From: Zoogloea sp044344315
Lineage (GTDB): Bacteria; Pseudomonadota; Gammaproteobacteria; Burkholderiales; Rhodocyclaceae
Assembly (NCBI RefSeq): GCF_044344315.1
Contig: NZ_JBIJDC010000006.1
Span: 12,147-76,146, forward strand
DNA length: 64,000 nt
Direction: 5' to 3'
The translations under genes were made by a program, and so were the position numbers. The notes beneath the pieces were generated by a model. It was not told the DNA's origin. It searched no databases and worked only from the letters and a program-made list of their open reading frames with translations. The first letter of the stretch is position 1. The number at the start of each line of letters is the position of its first letter. This document shows positions 48,836 to 57,030 of the stretch, in pieces.

Positions 48836-49769
48836 TTTCGACCGGCTCAATTCCGATCTGGTGCTGATCGTGGACGACATCCCCGAGAACCTCTCGGTGC
48901 TCCATGACGCGCTGGACGAATCGGGCTACACGGTGCTGGTGGCCACCAACGGCGAGACGGCGCTGCAACGCGCCCGCCACAGCCTGCCCGACGTGATCCT
49001 GCTGGATGCCATGATGCCGGGCATCGATGGTTTCGAAGTGGCCCGCCGCCTGAAGGCCGACTTCACCACCCGCCACATCCCCATCGTTTTCATGACCGGC
49101 CTGACCGAGACCGAGCACGTGGTGGCCGCCTTTGAGGCCGGCGGGGCCGACTATGTGACCAAGCCGATCCGCCCGCAGGAGGTGTTGGCCCGCATTGCCG
49201 CCCACATGGCCAGCGCCCGCCTGATGAAACAGGCCCGCACGGCCCTGGATGCCTTCGGTCAGGCTACCCTGGCCCTGCGCCCGGAAAGCGGCCGGGTGGT
49301 ATGGCAGACCCCCCTTGCACGCAAGCTGATGAATGACTATTTCCCCGGGCACGAGGACGATGCCCCGGCCGCGGTGATGGCCTGGGTGCATGAATCGGCC
49401 CGGGCGCGCCGGGAGGGCCGTGATTTCCCACCCCTGCACATCAACCAGGGGGCCAGGCGCCTGATTTTCAACCTTCACGAGCGGGCCGGTGACGACGAGT
49501 GGCTGCTGGTGCTGCGTGAGGAGTCGGACGCGGCGGTGGTGGATGCCCTGATGGCCGCCTTCCGCCTGACCACCCGGGAGGCGGAGGTGCTGTACTGGGT
49601 GATCAAGGGCAAGACCAGCCCTGACATCGGCGAGATCCTCGGCTCCAGCCCGCGCACGGTGAACAAGCACCTGGAGCATGTCTTCGCCAAGCTCGGCGTC
49701 GAGAACCGTACCGCGGCGGCATCGGTGGCCATGGCCCGGATCCGCATGGGCGGTGGGCCGGACACTTAG
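48828..49769 (+). CDS. Response regulator with LuxR-type DNA-binding domain
   Basis: The 313-residue protein has an N-terminal receiver with Asp60 (LLDAMMPGIDG) and Lys in YVTKPI, a middle linker of unknown fold (about 135-240), and a C-terminal LuxR/NarL helix-turn-helix (LTTREAEVLYWVIKGKTSPDIGEIL). Its ATG overlaps the permease-kinase gene by eight bases, so it is the obvious output partner. Its stop codon overlaps the stop of the convergent GGDEF-EAL gene, leaving no room for a terminator. Confidence 0.9.
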   Translation: MSDFDRLNSDLVLIVDDIPENLSVLHDALDESGYTVLVATNGETALQRARHSLPDVILLDAMMPGIDGFEVARRLKADFTTRHIPIVFMTGLTETEHVVAAFEAGGADYVTKPIRPQEVLARIAAHMASARLMKQARTALDAFGQATLALRPESGRVVWQTPLARKLMNDYFPGHEDDAPAAVMAWVHESARARREGRDFPPLHINQGARRLIFNLHERAGDDEWLLVLREESDAAVVDALMAAFRLTTREAEVLYWVIKGKTSPDIGEILGSSPRTVNKHLEHVFAKLGVENRTAAASVAMARIRMGGGPDT

Positions 49770-52700
49770 ACCTTGAGTGAGGCACCCACCTCCGCCGAGG
49801 CGGCGAGCAGTGCGGTGATGTCGGCCGCCCGCAGGGGACGGGCGAACAGGTAGCCTTGCATGATCGGGCACTGGCGCTGCAGCAGGAAGTCACGCTGTGC
49901 TTCGGTTTCGACTCCCTCGGCCACCACCTCGAGGCCCAGGTCCCGGGCGATGGACAGGGTGGCGGTGGCAATGGCCGCATCTTCGGCGTCGCCGGGCAGA
50001 TCCTGCACAAAGGAGCGGTCTATCTTGAGCCGTGTGATCGGCAGGCGCTTGAGATAGACCAGGCTGGAGTAACCAGTGCCGAAGTCATCCAGGGCCAGCC
50101 CTATCCCCAGGCGGCGCAGCCGGGTGAACTGGGCTTCAATTTCGACGCTGGGTTGCATCAGTGCGCTCTCGGTGAGTTCCAGCTCGAAACGCTGTGGCGA
50201 GACGCCCGCATCGGCGAACACCTGGTGGACCCGATCGACAAAGCCGGGCCGCCGGAACTGCAAGGCCGAGATGTTGATGGCGATGGTCAGGGCCGGAAGT
50301 CCGGCTGCCTGCCAGGCGGCTTGCTGGCGGGCGGCCTCGTGCAGTACCCAGTCGCCGATGGCGTCGATGAGCCCGGTTTCCTCGGCCAGCGGAATGAATT
50401 CGCCCGGGGGGATGCGCCCCCGCTCCGGGTGATTCCAGCGTACCAGGGCCTCCACGCCGATCAAGCGCTGGCCGGGCATGGACCACTGGGGCTGGTAGTC
50501 GAGCTCGAGCTCCTCGCGCTCGAGGGCGTGGCGAAGGGCGTTTTCGAGCATCAGCCGAGCATAGGCGTGGCTGTTCATGTCGGGGGTGAAGAAGCGGAAG
50601 TCGTTGCGCCCGGCGCTCTTGGCGTCGTACATGGCGGTGTCCGCGTGCTTGAGCAACTGGTTCACGTCATTGCCGTCGGCCGGGTGCAGGGCGATGCCGA
50701 TACTGGTGGAGATGGAGAGCTCCTGGCCGTCGATGTCAAAGGGACGGACCAGGCTGGCGATCAGCTTGCGGGCAACGATGGCGGCATCCTGGGTGTGGCT
50801 GAGCTGGGGTAGCAGGACGACAAATTCGTCTCCGCCCAGGCGGGCCAGCACGTCCTCCTCCCGCAGGCACAGGGCCAGTCGCTGGGCGGTGGCAGACAGC
50901 AGGCGGTCGCCGACCGGGTGGCCAAGGGTGTCGTTGATTTTCTTGAAGTTGTCCAGATCGAGAAAGAGCACACCAGCCTGCTGCTGGTTGCGACGGGCGA
51001 TGGCCAGGGCCTGTTCGGCGCGGCTGATCCACAGACTCCGGTTGGGCAGCCCGGTGAGTACATCGTAGTGGGCCAGATAGTGGATGTGTGCTTCGGCTGC
51101 GCGGTTGGTTGTGACGTCCTGGACGGTGCCGCGCAGGGTCTTGCCCTTGTCCGGGCCCGTGCCGGCCTCGATGGTGAAGTGCACGATGCGCTGGGTTTCT
51201 CCTTGATCGCCCCAGCGCAGGCGCACGTCGAAGCTGGTGCCGGCCATGCCTTGGGCGACCTCGTCGAAGGCCTGCTGCAGCCGAGGCCGATCGTCGGGGT
51301 GAAGCGCGGCCAGCAGGTTTGCACGATTGCCTTCCTGGCCCCGAGGCACCCGCAGGATTGAGAACAACTCTTCGGACCAGTGACCCTTTCCGGTTTCGGG
51401 ATCGGCTTCCCAGCTGCCCAGCTGGGCGATGCGTTCAGCGTGGGTGAGCATGGCCTGCTTGGCGCTGAGGCTTCGGCTGGCTTCGGCGAGTTCGGCCGTG
51501 CGCTGCCGCACCAGTTCTTCAATGCGCCGGGCGCGTCCGGTGGATGAGAGCAGGAAGGCGCCGAGCATGCCGGTGCTGAGCAGGCCGACGGCGAGCAGGG
51601 TCCATGCTTCCCACCCTCTGTGCAGAGTGGCGTAGCTGGGTTCGGCGACGAAGTGGAGGCGCCAGGCGCGTCCGCCGAAGTCGAAGTCTTCCACCCATGG
51701 GGTGAGCCCGGCAGCGTTGGTTTCCCCGACTGCCGGGCAGGTGTCGAGTCCGGCCAGCCGGCGGCCCCTGGCATCGCTGGGGCTTACTTCCGCCAGGCAG
51801 TGGGAGATGCCGCTTATGGGGTTGAGTTGAAGAATGCTGTTGACGGCGTCCTCGACGCGCAGCGCCACGAAGACGAAGCCATTGGCTAGACGTCCCGTCT
51901 GGGCGGGGGCCGGGCTGGTCCGCTGGTAGACGACAACGCCGAGCTTGCGCTCGGTCTCCTGGGTCAGCTCGAAAGCGGAGGTGGCTGCTGCCTTGCCGTC
52001 TTCCAGGCTGCGGGCAAGCGCCTCGGCCGAGGTGGGAACCGAAAGGACGTTCAGCCCGATGGCGCGACGGTTGCTCTCTTGCGGCGCGATATAGCGGATC
52101 GGATAGTACTCGGCGTGTGGCGGCGAGGGGGTGAGTTGCTTGTTCGGGCCCCGGTCGCGGATCGCGAAATCAGGCGTGGTGAGCGAGCGGCGGGCTGTAG
52201 CCTCGAAGACACTGCGTTGTTCGTGGGGGATATGGGGTATCCAGCCTATGCCCTGAATACCCTCGAAGCGGGACAGCCAGGGTGCTGCTATCTGCCGGAA
52301 GCCCTCCTCATCGAGATCGGGCGCCGCGACCATGACCCGCTCTGTGGCCTGCAATACGTCGGTGTAGTTGGCAAAGCGTTTCAGCAGCAGGCTTGACAGG
52401 TAGCGGGCGTCCCGTTCGAAGCGGCTCTGCAGGCGCTGCTGTTCCCACTGAGCTACCTGGATCTCAAGCCCGGCGAGTAGCGCCAGGGCTACTGCCATGG
52501 GAAGCGCAAGGCTGCGTAGTCGGGGGCCCCATTCGTGACGCGGCTGACCGAGAAAGACGAAGGTGAATGGCGTGGCGATGAGGATTCCGATGGCGTCGCC
52601 TGCCCACCAGTTCCACCAACTGAAAGGCGCCTCCATGAGTGGGATGGCGCCCGAGATGACTAGCGCCGAGGTGCCGAAGCTGGCACCGATCAGGCAGCTC

Positions 52701-53173
52701 ACAGGGCCGGCCACGAAGAGGAAGCGCAGGATCGTCGTGGTGTTGTCGAGCCCGCGTGGAAAATCGGCCCAGCGCCTCGCCAGGCTTGCGCCGGCAAAGG
52801 ACTGGAGAACGGCGCCGATGCCCACACACGCGGGGGTGAACCAGGCCCAGCCATCGAGTCCTGAGCGCATCACGGCCTCGATGTTGGTGAGCAGGGCACC
52901 GATGAATATTGCCGGCCAGATGCGGCGACCATAGATCAGGACGGCGGCCAGGGCGATGCCGGCGGGGGGGTAGAGCGGGGCGACATAGCCTGGGGGGATG
53001 GCGATGTGAAGGGCCAGCAGGCCGCAGAGCGCATAGGCACTGCCAATGATGGTGAGTTGGCGCAGAGAGGGGGCGTGTGGCATGCGGCGGGGTGGTTCGG
53101 GCGATAGGGGCGGTCCGTCGTGTCTGGTGCCCGGCACGGAGGGGTCTTTACAGGCCGACTTGAGCATTGCCAT
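49766..53173 (-). CDS. MASE1-CHASE-PAS-GGDEF-EAL protein (c-di-GMP turnover)
   Basis: The 1,135-residue membrane protein has an N-terminal eight-helix MASE1 region (about 35-225) and a periplasmic CHASE domain (about 260-470, QIAAPWLSRFEGIQGIGWIP). A TM near 500-525, a PAS domain (about 555-660), GGDEF (motif near 778, ARLGGDEF) and EAL (near 907, VEALVRW) follow. Both catalytic signatures are intact. MASE1 plus CHASE suggests detection of a small extracellular ligand. The start at 53173 is the longest; an ATG 30 codons later is also possible. It is divergent from kup. Confidence 0.92.
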   Translation of the reverse strand: MAMLKSACKDPSVPGTRHDGPPLSPEPPRRMPHAPSLRQLTIIGSAYALCGLLALHIAIPPGYVAPLYPPAGIALAAVLIYGRRIWPAIFIGALLTNIEAVMRSGLDGWAWFTPACVGIGAVLQSFAGASLARRWADFPRGLDNTTTILRFLFVAGPVSCLIGASFGTSALVISGAIPLMEAPFSWWNWWAGDAIGILIATPFTFVFLGQPRHEWGPRLRSLALPMAVALALLAGLEIQVAQWEQQRLQSRFERDARYLSSLLLKRFANYTDVLQATERVMVAAPDLDEEGFRQIAAPWLSRFEGIQGIGWIPHIPHEQRSVFEATARRSLTTPDFAIRDRGPNKQLTPSPPHAEYYPIRYIAPQESNRRAIGLNVLSVPTSAEALARSLEDGKAAATSAFELTQETERKLGVVVYQRTSPAPAQTGRLANGFVFVALRVEDAVNSILQLNPISGISHCLAEVSPSDARGRRLAGLDTCPAVGETNAAGLTPWVEDFDFGGRAWRLHFVAEPSYATLHRGWEAWTLLAVGLLSTGMLGAFLLSSTGRARRIEELVRQRTAELAEASRSLSAKQAMLTHAERIAQLGSWEADPETGKGHWSEELFSILRVPRGQEGNRANLLAALHPDDRPRLQQAFDEVAQGMAGTSFDVRLRWGDQGETQRIVHFTIEAGTGPDKGKTLRGTVQDVTTNRAAEAHIHYLAHYDVLTGLPNRSLWISRAEQALAIARRNQQQAGVLFLDLDNFKKINDTLGHPVGDRLLSATAQRLALCLREEDVLARLGGDEFVVLLPQLSHTQDAAIVARKLIASLVRPFDIDGQELSISTSIGIALHPADGNDVNQLLKHADTAMYDAKSAGRNDFRFFTPDMNSHAYARLMLENALRHALEREELELDYQPQWSMPGQRLIGVEALVRWNHPERGRIPPGEFIPLAEETGLIDAIGDWVLHEAARQQAAWQAAGLPALTIAINISALQFRRPGFVDRVHQVFADAGVSPQRFELELTESALMQPSVEIEAQFTRLRRLGIGLALDDFGTGYSSLVYLKRLPITRLKIDRSFVQDLPGDAEDAAIATATLSIARDLGLEVVAEGVETEAQRDFLLQRQCPIMQGYLFARPLRAADITALLAASAEVGASLKV

Positions 53174-53385
53174 GGGCTTTCCGAGCTTTATTACGGCAGT
53201 GTGGCCCCTTGGCTTCAGTTCGGCTTGGTGAATTCGGTCATGCCTCCCCTGTTATTGCAATGCGGTAGTATCTCGGTCCCGCACGGGAACAGGCATCCGG
53301 ATTTCTGGATGCTGCGTTGCGGGATGGGCTGTCACCTTGTCTGGCGGGGTGGTGGTTCCCTATCTGTGAGCTCCAGGAGGGCGAA

Positions 53386-55281
53386 ATGTCAACAGTGCTT
53401 GCCGAAGGTCAGGATAAGCGATCCAGTGCCGAGGTATTGCCGGTGGCACTGGCTGCCATGGGGGTGGTCTTTGGCGATATCGGCACGAGCCCCCTTTACA
53501 CCATGAAGGAAGTGTTCAACGCACACCACGGACTGGCCGTGACGCCAGAGAACGTGCTCGGTGTGCTGTCCCTGGTGTTTTGGGCGCTGACCATCGTCGT
53601 ATCCCTCAAGTATGTTGTGTTCATCATGCGTGCCGACAACAGGGGGGAAGGGGGGATCATGGCCTTGACCTCCCTGGCCTTGCGGACCACCCGCTCGCCC
53701 CGTGTTGCCAGCCTGATGTCGGCGGTCGGGCTTTTCGGCGCGGCGTTGTTCTATGGCGACGGCGTGATCACCCCGGCGATTTCGGTGTTGTCGGCGGTGG
53801 AGGGGCTTGAGGTGGCGACGCCGGCGTTCCGGCCCTACGTTCTGCCGATTTCCCTGGTGGTGCTGACCGGCCTGTTCGTGATCCAGAGCAAGGGTACGGC
53901 GCGGGTGGGGGCGGTGTTCGGTCCGGTGATGCTGTTCTGGTTCACGACCCTCGGTGTGCTCGGTGCCATGAACGTGATGCGCCATCCTGATGTGCTGCAG
54001 GCGATCAACCCGCTGCATGCGGTCAATTTTTTCGTCGCCAACAAGACCCTGGGCTTTCTCGCCCTGGGGGCCATTGTGCTGGCGATCACCGGGGGCGAGG
54101 CCCTGTATGCGGACATGGGGCACTTCGGGCGGCGGCCCATCAAGGTGGCCTGGTTCGGTTACGTGTTTCCGGCGCTATACCTGAACTACCTGGGGCAGGG
54201 GGCGCTGATCCTCGATGACCCGTCGGCTGTGAAGAACCCCTTCTACCTGCTGGTCCCGGAGCCCTTGCTCTACCCCATGGTCGGCCTGTCCACGCTGGCC
54301 ACCATCATCGCTTCCCAGGCCGTGATATCCGGTGCGTTCTCCCTGACCAAGCAGGCGGTCCAGCTGGGCTACTCGCCGCGCATCCATGTGATTCATACCT
54401 CTGAAAAGGAAGTCGGGCAGATTTACGTCCCGAACGTGAACTGGATGCTGCTGGGTGCCGTGATCGCCCTGGTCCTGGGTTTTCGCTCATCGAGTGCCCT
54501 GGCCTCGGCGTACGGGATTGCCGTGACGCTGACCATGATGATCGATACGGTGCTGGCCTTCTTCGTTGTCAGGGCCCTGTGGAAGTGGAGCTGGGGGCCT
54601 GCCCTGGCCTTCCTGGCCGTGTTCTTCGCCGTGGATTTTGCTTTTTTCTCGGCCAACACGGTCAAGATTTTCGATGGGGGCTGGTTTCCTCTGGTCCTCG
54701 GCCTGGCCATTCACGCCTTGCTGATGACCTGGAAGCAGGGGCGCGCTGCACTGACGGCGCGCATGCAGGTGGACACCATGCCCCTGGACCTTTTCATCCA
54801 GTCGATGTTTCACGATCCGCCCATCCGGGTGCCGGGGACCGGTGTGTTCATGACGACTGCCCCCGACGGGGTTCCGCGCGCGCTGCTGCACAACCTGCTG
54901 CACAACAAGGTTCTGCATGCCCGTGTGGTGCTGGTAACAATGATCACCGAAGATGTCCCCTACGTGCCAGTGGCGGAGCGGGTGCGGGTAGAGGAGCTGG
55001 ATTACGGCTTCTACAGGGTGTTTGTTCGCTATGGTTTCAAGGATGATCCGGACATTCCGGCGGCCTTGGCTCTCTGCGAAGCGCAGAGTCTGCCGTTCGA
55101 CCTCATGGAGTCGTCATTCTTCCTTGGGCGCGAGACTCTCATCCCGCGGGGCGGCTCCGTCCTTGGTCGATGGCGCGAACTGCTGTTTATCCTGATGTTC
55201 AGGAATGCGCACAGTGCGGCGGATTTTTTCTGCATTCCCGCCAACCGGGTCGTCGAGTTTGGTACCCAGATTGAGTTGTGA
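53386..55281 (+). CDS. kup: Potassium uptake protein Kup
   Basis: The 631-residue K+/H+ symporter of the KUP family carries the N-terminal signature VVFGDIGTSPLY (27-38), 12 predicted TM segments and a ~170-residue cytoplasmic C-terminal domain. The motif GGEALYADMGHFGRRPI is intact. The ATG at 53386 has a perfect AGGAGG (53375-53380). It is a monocistronic gene between the GGDEF-EAL protein and the exopolysaccharide locus. Confidence 0.95.
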   Translation: MSTVLAEGQDKRSSAEVLPVALAAMGVVFGDIGTSPLYTMKEVFNAHHGLAVTPENVLGVLSLVFWALTIVVSLKYVVFIMRADNRGEGGIMALTSLALRTTRSPRVASLMSAVGLFGAALFYGDGVITPAISVLSAVEGLEVATPAFRPYVLPISLVVLTGLFVIQSKGTARVGAVFGPVMLFWFTTLGVLGAMNVMRHPDVLQAINPLHAVNFFVANKTLGFLALGAIVLAITGGEALYADMGHFGRRPIKVAWFGYVFPALYLNYLGQGALILDDPSAVKNPFYLLVPEPLLYPMVGLSTLATIIASQAVISGAFSLTKQAVQLGYSPRIHVIHTSEKEVGQIYVPNVNWMLLGAVIALVLGFRSSSALASAYGIAVTLTMMIDTVLAFFVVRALWKWSWGPALAFLAVFFAVDFAFFSANTVKIFDGGWFPLVLGLAIHALLMTWKQGRAALTARMQVDTMPLDLFIQSMFHDPPIRVPGTGVFMTTAPDGVPRALLHNLLHNKVLHARVVLVTMITEDVPYVPVAERVRVEELDYGFYRVFVRYGFKDDPDIPAALALCEAQSLPFDLMESSFFLGRETLIPRGGSVLGRWRELLFILMFRNAHSAADFFCIPANRVVEFGTQIEL

Positions 55282-55350
55282 GAGGGGTGCGGGCGCCGCC
55301 TTGGAAGCCCGTCAGCCCATACATCGAATTTATGTGAAATGTAATTTTCG

Positions 55351-55366
55351 CGTGACGGGGATCACG
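55351..55366. promoter_or_regulatory. Crp-like binding site upstream of epsB
   Basis: CGTGACGGGGATCACG is a 5-6-5 inverted repeat whose core GTGA-N6-TCAC equals the inner half-sites of the Crp/Clp consensus. It lies about 214 bases before the epsB ATG. The Crp-type regulator at 906 has a matching recognition helix. Confidence 0.5.
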
Positions 55367-55564
55367 GGGGCTCTGACGGCTTCGCGCTATTGTTCAGCCA
55401 TACATTTATTCACGCATTTTGCAAATTTAAAGGGCGCTAAACGAACGACCTCACCCGGTCTTCATACATAATGCGCTGCAACATCCGGATGCCGTTGTGC
55501 CGGCTATTCCCTGAAACATCCAATTGCATGGGCGGCTGCCTTAAAAGGGTTGCTGAAGCTTGAG

Positions 55565-56950
55565 ATGCTGAAACTCTTCAATCATTACGTTCCGTCAAAC
55601 ACCGTCCTGCAGGTGGTCATCGATGCGATGCTCCTGTTCGTCGCTGTGATCGTGGCGTTCGTGCTGCAGAGCAAGGTAAATGGGGCGCTCATTGCTACGG
55701 TGGTGCCATCGGCGCTGGCCTTTGCCGTTACGATGATGATCCTCAATGGTGCCTTGGGGCTTTACCGTACGGGGTTTGGCGGTGGCTTTCGTGAGTCCCT
55801 GATGCGTGTGGTGATGTCCATCGCCCTCAGCATCCCGGTGGCCTACGGTATCTTTCAGGTCTTGCCCTGGGGGGAGTTTGCCCATGAGGCGATGGAGCTC
55901 AATGTGGTGGCGCTTCTCGGGTTTGTTGTCGCGGCGCGTGGTTTCTCTGTCCGGCGTGTGGGAGCAGGCGTGTTGGTAAAACGGATCATGGTGATTGGCA
56001 CTGGGGCCGATGCAGTGGCGGTGGAGAGTGCTCTTGCTCACTCCTCCAGTCGGGGGCTTCAAGTGGTGGGCTTCTTCCCCTCCGGTCAAGGCGAAGATGT
56101 GCGTGTGGATCCGAAGCGGATCATCCACTTCGATGGCAGCCTGCTCGCGACGGCCAGTCACCTCAAGGTGAATGAGATCATCGTTGCCCTGAAGGAACGG
56201 CGCGGTGGCGTGATACCCCTGCGGGAACTCCTCGACTGCAAGATGGCCGGTATCAAGGTGCTCGATCTGTCCAGCTTCTTCGAGCGTGTCCGCGGGCAGG
56301 TCCGAATCGACTCCCTGCGGGCCAGCTGGCTGATCTATGGCGAAGGTTTTCGTCAGGGATGGAGCCGTACGCTGGTGAAGCGCATCTTCGATATCGTGGC
56401 TTCCATCGGGCTCCTGGTTCTGGCTGCGCCTGTAATGGTGCTGGCGGCCTTGTTGATCATGATTGAAGATGGTGCCCCGGTGTTCTATCGCCAGGAGCGT
56501 GTCGGCCTCGGGGGGCGCCTGTTCAAGGTCACCAAGTTCCGTAGCATGCGTCGCGATGCAGAGCGTGATGGCAAGCCGCGTTGGGCAAGCGCCAATGATG
56601 ACCGCGTTACCCGTATCGGGCGCTTCATCCGCAAGGTGCGCATCGACGAGTTGCCGCAGTTGTTCAACGTACTGAAAGGTGATATGAGCTTGGTGGGCCC
56701 GCGTCCCGAGCGTCCCTTCTTCGTTGATCAACTGACCCGTGATATCCCCTTCTATGCTGTCCGCCACTGTGTCAAGCCGGGTGTCACCGGATGGGCGCAG
56801 GTTCGTTACCAGTACGGCTCATCGGTGGACGATGCGATCAACAAGCTGCAGTACGATCTTTATTACGTCAAGAATCACACCTTGTTTCTCGATACGGTTG
56901 TTCTGTTCGAGACGGTGAGGGTGGTGCTGACAGGCGACGGCGCTCACTGA
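55565..56950 (+). CDS. epsB: EpsB-like polyprenyl-phosphate sugar-1-phosphate transferase (PEP-CTERM/XrtA-associated)
   Basis: The 461-residue initiating enzyme of exopolysaccharide repeat-unit synthesis has four N-terminal TM helices and a CoA-binding-like segment (KRIMVIGTGADAVAVE). A fifth hydrophobic stretch (about 278-300) is followed by the catalytic sugar-transferase domain, with KFRSMRRDA (about 324), RIDELPQLFNVL and MSLVGPRPERP intact. It transfers a sugar phosphate from UDP-sugar to undecaprenyl phosphate. The ATG at 55565 is preferred over a TTG at 55550. Length and context fit the EpsB type found with PrsK/PrsR. Confidence 0.92.
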   Translation: MLKLFNHYVPSNTVLQVVIDAMLLFVAVIVAFVLQSKVNGALIATVVPSALAFAVTMMILNGALGLYRTGFGGGFRESLMRVVMSIALSIPVAYGIFQVLPWGEFAHEAMELNVVALLGFVVAARGFSVRRVGAGVLVKRIMVIGTGADAVAVESALAHSSSRGLQVVGFFPSGQGEDVRVDPKRIIHFDGSLLATASHLKVNEIIVALKERRGGVIPLRELLDCKMAGIKVLDLSSFFERVRGQVRIDSLRASWLIYGEGFRQGWSRTLVKRIFDIVASIGLLVLAAPVMVLAALLIMIEDGAPVFYRQERVGLGGRLFKVTKFRSMRRDAERDGKPRWASANDDRVTRIGRFIRKVRIDELPQLFNVLKGDMSLVGPRPERPFFVDQLTRDIPFYAVRHCVKPGVTGWAQVRYQYGSSVDDAINKLQYDLYYVKNHTLFLDTVVLFETVRVVLTGDGAH

Positions 56951-56984
56951 TCGTGTCGCTGGCTCCCCGCAAAGGGGAGGTCTG

Positions 56985-57017
56985 ACGCTCCCGCTGTGTT
57001 CGGGAGCGTTTGTTTTT
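56985..57017 (+). terminator. Terminator/attenuator between epsB and prsK
   Basis: ACGCTCCCG (56985-56993) pairs perfectly with CGGGAGCGT (57001-57009), followed by TTGTTTTT. It ends only 13 bases before the prsK ATG. Confidence 0.8.
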
Positions 57018-57030
57018 CTGTTGAGGCCCG

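Noticed and set aside
55354..55367. Possible sigma-54 promoter for epsB in the GGGG-rich stretch
   Set aside because: The GG-N10-GC spacing comes from a G-run and lacks the flanking consensus; the Crp-like palindrome explains the region better.
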